A DNA stretch of 64,000 bases from JAQICJ01 sp041686345 (GTDB taxonomy: Bacteria; Myxococcota_A; Polyangia; HGW-17). Below the pieces are notes generated by a model. The model was not told the DNA's origin, did not search any database, and worked only from the letters and a program-made list of their open reading frames with translations. Position numbers and translations under genes: made by a program. Where the stretch lies: assembly GCA_041686345.1 (NCBI GenBank), contig JAWLEA010000004.1, positions 1 through 64,000 on the forward strand, given 5' to 3'. Of the stretch, positions 61,982-64,000 are shown piece after piece (the stretch's first letter is position 1; each line of letters starts with the position of its first letter).

Positions 61982-62416
61982 CTAAATAGAAACAGTGAGG
62001 GTGCGGATGTGGTTGATGAGGGTTTGAATAACCCTTTTGGCAATGTCGGGATATTCTTCCAGAATTTCATCAAAAAGCGAGGGAGAAAATTTTAATAGAG
62101 AGGTGAGTTCAAGAGCTTTTACCGAAGCTGTTCTTGGTTTGGAGTCAATCAAGGCAATTTCTCCCAGAACATCTCCTTCATTTAGGGTATTTATCACTTT
62201 GTTGACAATGATTATATCCAAACTGCCATTGAGAATAAAATAAAGGCCGTCTCCAGGATCTCCTTCATGAAAAAGAAATTCATCTTTTTGAAGATAAATT
62301 TCCTCACCCAGTGCGGCAATTTCCAGAAGGATTTCCGTATCCAGTCTGTTGAAAAAATCAGAATTTTTAAGTTTGAGCCCTTTTTCTATCAATCTGGGAT
62401 CTATTGTATTTGTCAT
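61982..62416 (-). CDS. Stand-alone cyclic nucleotide-binding domain protein
   Basis: 144 residues, a single cNMP-binding (CAP-ED) domain: LFFHEGDPGDGLYFILNGSLDIII and GDVLGEIALIDSKPRTASVKA, which contains the phosphate-binding cassette GEIALIDSKPRTASV. There is no helix-turn-helix, so it is not a CRP regulator; it may be a regulatory subunit or partner. It lies 11 bp after the next gene on the same strand, so the pair is probably co-transcribed. Confidence 0.9.
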   Translation of the reverse strand: MTNTIDPRLIEKGLKLKNSDFFNRLDTEILLEIAALGEEIYLQKDEFLFHEGDPGDGLYFILNGSLDIIIVNKVINTLNEGDVLGEIALIDSKPRTASVKALELTSLLKFSPSLFDEILEEYPDIAKRVIQTLINHIRTLTVSI

Positions 62417-62427
62417 AAAAACAATAA

Positions 62428-64000
62428 TCAGGAGTTATACCAGAAGGAATCATCACTTTGGTTGTCATAATGCTTTTCTTCAAGATATTCACTCTTGACG
62501 GGCCAGGAACTTTTATTGTTTCTAAAATCCTGAAGCCAGTCAAAACTTTTTGCCATTTCATCCAACTGTTTTTTGACGGGCTCGGGAGCTTCTTGCCACA
62601 GTTGTTCAATTTTGGAATGATATTCTTCTTCGTCGCAGTAATTATTGAGCAAAATCAGCAATTCCGCCATTAATTCGGTATTTTGAACATTGATGCGAGA
62701 AAGTGATTTGGGGAGGTAATTGATCTGGATATTTTCAAATTTATGTTCAGGAAGAATATCGCGGATTTTGGTTCGATCAAGATAATGCCACCAGGTGTTT
62801 TCTTTTTCTTTGCGCAAATACCCCTGAGCGGTTGCATAATATTGAGTATTATAATTGTGTTTGTAATCGAGTATTTTGCCTTGGGGTGACATTTCCATGA
62901 TTCGATGTGAAAAAACCAGAATAACATTGCCTTCGATGGTGCTTTGAATTTGTTTGGCTTTGAGGAGAAGGTAATAATCTTTTCTTTCTCCATTGCGGTA
63001 AATAAAAGAAATTTTGCGACCATTACCCCAGAGTATGACAATCAGATATTTGTTGAGAAAATGAAAAGTATTGATGTGATGAAGGGAATAGATTTCTTTG
63101 TTTCTCCCCATTTTTACAAAAAGCTGGTGTTTGTCGAGAACTGCAGCCAGAGAATTTTCTTCGATTTTGATTTGTGAAACCATGCCCTCGATTTCTACTT
63201 CAGTATCAACCATCATGGATGGAGTGGTGCTGTCCCAAACAAATTGCCCGGTATATATTTTTTGTCCGTCAAAATCTTCTTCCAGAAAAGCAAAATTTTT
63301 CAACCTGGAATCGATATTCCAGGGATGGGGAAAAGGACCAATTTTGAACAAATTTTCCTGTTTTTTGTTGATTACAATGAAAGTGAGAGCATCACGCAAT
63401 TTAGTGGGAGGAATAAGAACCAGGCGATCATCGGTTGTTTCTTTGATAGAAGAAATTTCCGGCCATTCGGCAATTTTTTGTTTTTCCGGCAGAATGTAGA
63501 TGCGATCGTCAATATTGGCAAATTGAAGATCCTGACTGGCGGCACCCCATTTTGCTTCTGCAGGGATGTGATTGGTTTCAAAGAAATCGTATACAATATC
63601 TGGAGTGACTTCTTTCATGGGCAGATAATTACCATCTTTACCGATGATCAGAGTACCTGTTGCAAGTGCTTTTTCTACATCCTCAACCAGAAAGGGCCAA
63701 TAATCTGCAAGCTTGGGAAGAGCATTCTGGGTGAGAACGGAAATCATGGTGCGAAAGAAAGGACAGGAAAAAAGTTCAGGTTGATTGAGAAGATCGGAAA
63801 GAAAAAGACGAACCAGGGTTTTAATGGAAGCTTGTTTCTCTTCTTCCAACTTCATTTCTTCATCTTTATTAAGGGGAGCTTCGTGTTTATTTCCCGCTTT
63901 GTCTACATAGATGTTTTCACCATGAGTGCTGGTTTTTCTTGCCTGGAAGGTTTTCATGAAAATATAATCTTGCAGCAGTTCAGGATTTTCCACCAGTTTG
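62428..64000 (-). CDS. Large protein of unknown function, N-terminus possibly beyond the right edge
   Basis: At least 521 residues; a GTG at 63993 is the first possible start in the window, and no stop lies between it and the edge, so the gene may continue. The N-terminal quarter is helical. From about residue 150 a repeating strand pattern appears (ANIDDRIYILPEKQK, DDRLVLIPPTK, AAVLDKHQLFVKMGRNKEIYSLHH, YLIVILWGNGRKISFIYRNGERKDYYLLL), suggesting a beta-propeller. It ends with a charged helical region. No catalytic motif seen. Precedes the cNMP-binding gene by 11 bp. Confidence 0.6.
   Translation of the reverse strand, partial: KLVENPELLQDYIFMKTFQARKTSTHGENIYVDKAGNKHEAPLNKDEEMKLEEEKQASIKTLVRLFLSDLLNQPELFSCPFFRTMISVLTQNALPKLADYWPFLVEDVEKALATGTLIIGKDGNYLPMKEVTPDIVYDFFETNHIPAEAKWGAASQDLQFANIDDRIYILPEKQKIAEWPEISSIKETTDDRLVLIPPTKLRDALTFIVINKKQENLFKIGPFPHPWNIDSRLKNFAFLEEDFDGQKIYTGQFVWDSTTPSMMVDTEVEIEGMVSQIKIEENSLAAVLDKHQLFVKMGRNKEIYSLHHINTFHFLNKYLIVILWGNGRKISFIYRNGERKDYYLLLKAKQIQSTIEGNVILVFSHRIMEMSPQGKILDYKHNYNTQYYATAQGYLRKEKENTWWHYLDRTKIRDILPEHKFENIQINYLPKSLSRINVQNTELMAELLILLNNYCDEEEYHSKIEQLWQEAPEPVKKQLDEMAKSFDWLQDFRNNKSSWPVKSEYLEEKHYDNQSDDSFWYNS

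Noticed and set aside
1..64000. tRNA and rRNA genes
   Set aside because: No T-loop/acceptor combinations or rRNA segments were recognised by eye; absence is not proven without a covariance search.

Overview
The window is a 64 kb, visibly AT-rich bacterial stretch with short intergenic gaps and one 100-N assembly gap. The gene types point to a Gram-negative with a deltaproteobacterial or myxobacterial style of biology: Ser/Thr kinases and a pseudokinase with an AgmX/PglI-like tail, an MglA-like GTPase and a Roadblock protein, Cys-rich and RCC1 repeats, lamin-tail domains with Asp-rich Ca-binding-like repeats, and many lipoproteins. No 16S rRNA is present, so an uncultured neighbouring lineage is equally possible.

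Layout. 1-11.5 kb is a metal/metalloid block: the end of a P-type ATPase, ArsM, a CusA/CusB-type RND pair without an outer-membrane partner, a His-rich exported protein, then DUF302, SHOCT, a Met/Arg-rich lipoprotein and a CopB-type copper ATPase. 11.8-16.1 kb holds a LysM lytic transglycosylase, an archaeal-looking RNase HII, a macrodomain protein and a lipoprotein. 16.8-21.4 kb is the most striking segment: queC-queE-queD-folE2, a YaaA/DUF6884-like protein, and a DpdA-like member of the tRNA-guanine transglycosylase (TGT) superfamily. Together these look like a complete preQ0 supply line plus a base-exchange enzyme of the kind used for 7-deazaguanine modification of DNA. A second, shorter TGT-fold paralogue without a zinc site lies at 44.1-45.0 kb.

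21.6-26.4 kb is a DUF4178 / DUF350 / HEAT-lipoprotein envelope cluster. 26.5-32.6 kb contains a membrane-anchored hypothetical, a fumarylacetoacetase-family enzyme, a Ser/Thr kinase, NagZ, a ROK kinase and a small Cys protein. 33-42.8 kb holds a REP-associated (RAYT) transposase, an acyl-CoA synthetase, a pseudokinase, a Tat-exported beta-propeller and the GTPase. 42.8-64 kb holds an RlmD-type methyltransferase, the TGT-like paralogue, exported proteins, prmC-nth, a SurA-like lipoprotein, Roadblock, Sel1 and RCC1 proteins, and a methionine block (MetH with a detached reactivation domain, MetF), followed by a phosphatase, a cNMP-binding protein and a hypothetical running to the window edge.

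Two dispersed repeat families run through the gaps. Family A is about 160 bp, with inverted ends GTTCCCATCCCA / TGGGATGGGAAC. It folds end to end as an imperfect hairpin whose arms co-vary between copies, and several copies have short flanking direct repeats. Family B is an 11-bp near-palindrome, CAACC(C/G)GGTTG. It often occurs as REP-like doublets, flanks the RAYT gene, forms a 28-bp tandem array, and also forms an in-frame 39-bp tandem repeat inside the GTPase gene, exactly where the assembly breaks. Reading was by eye, so family names rest on recognised motifs rather than searches.
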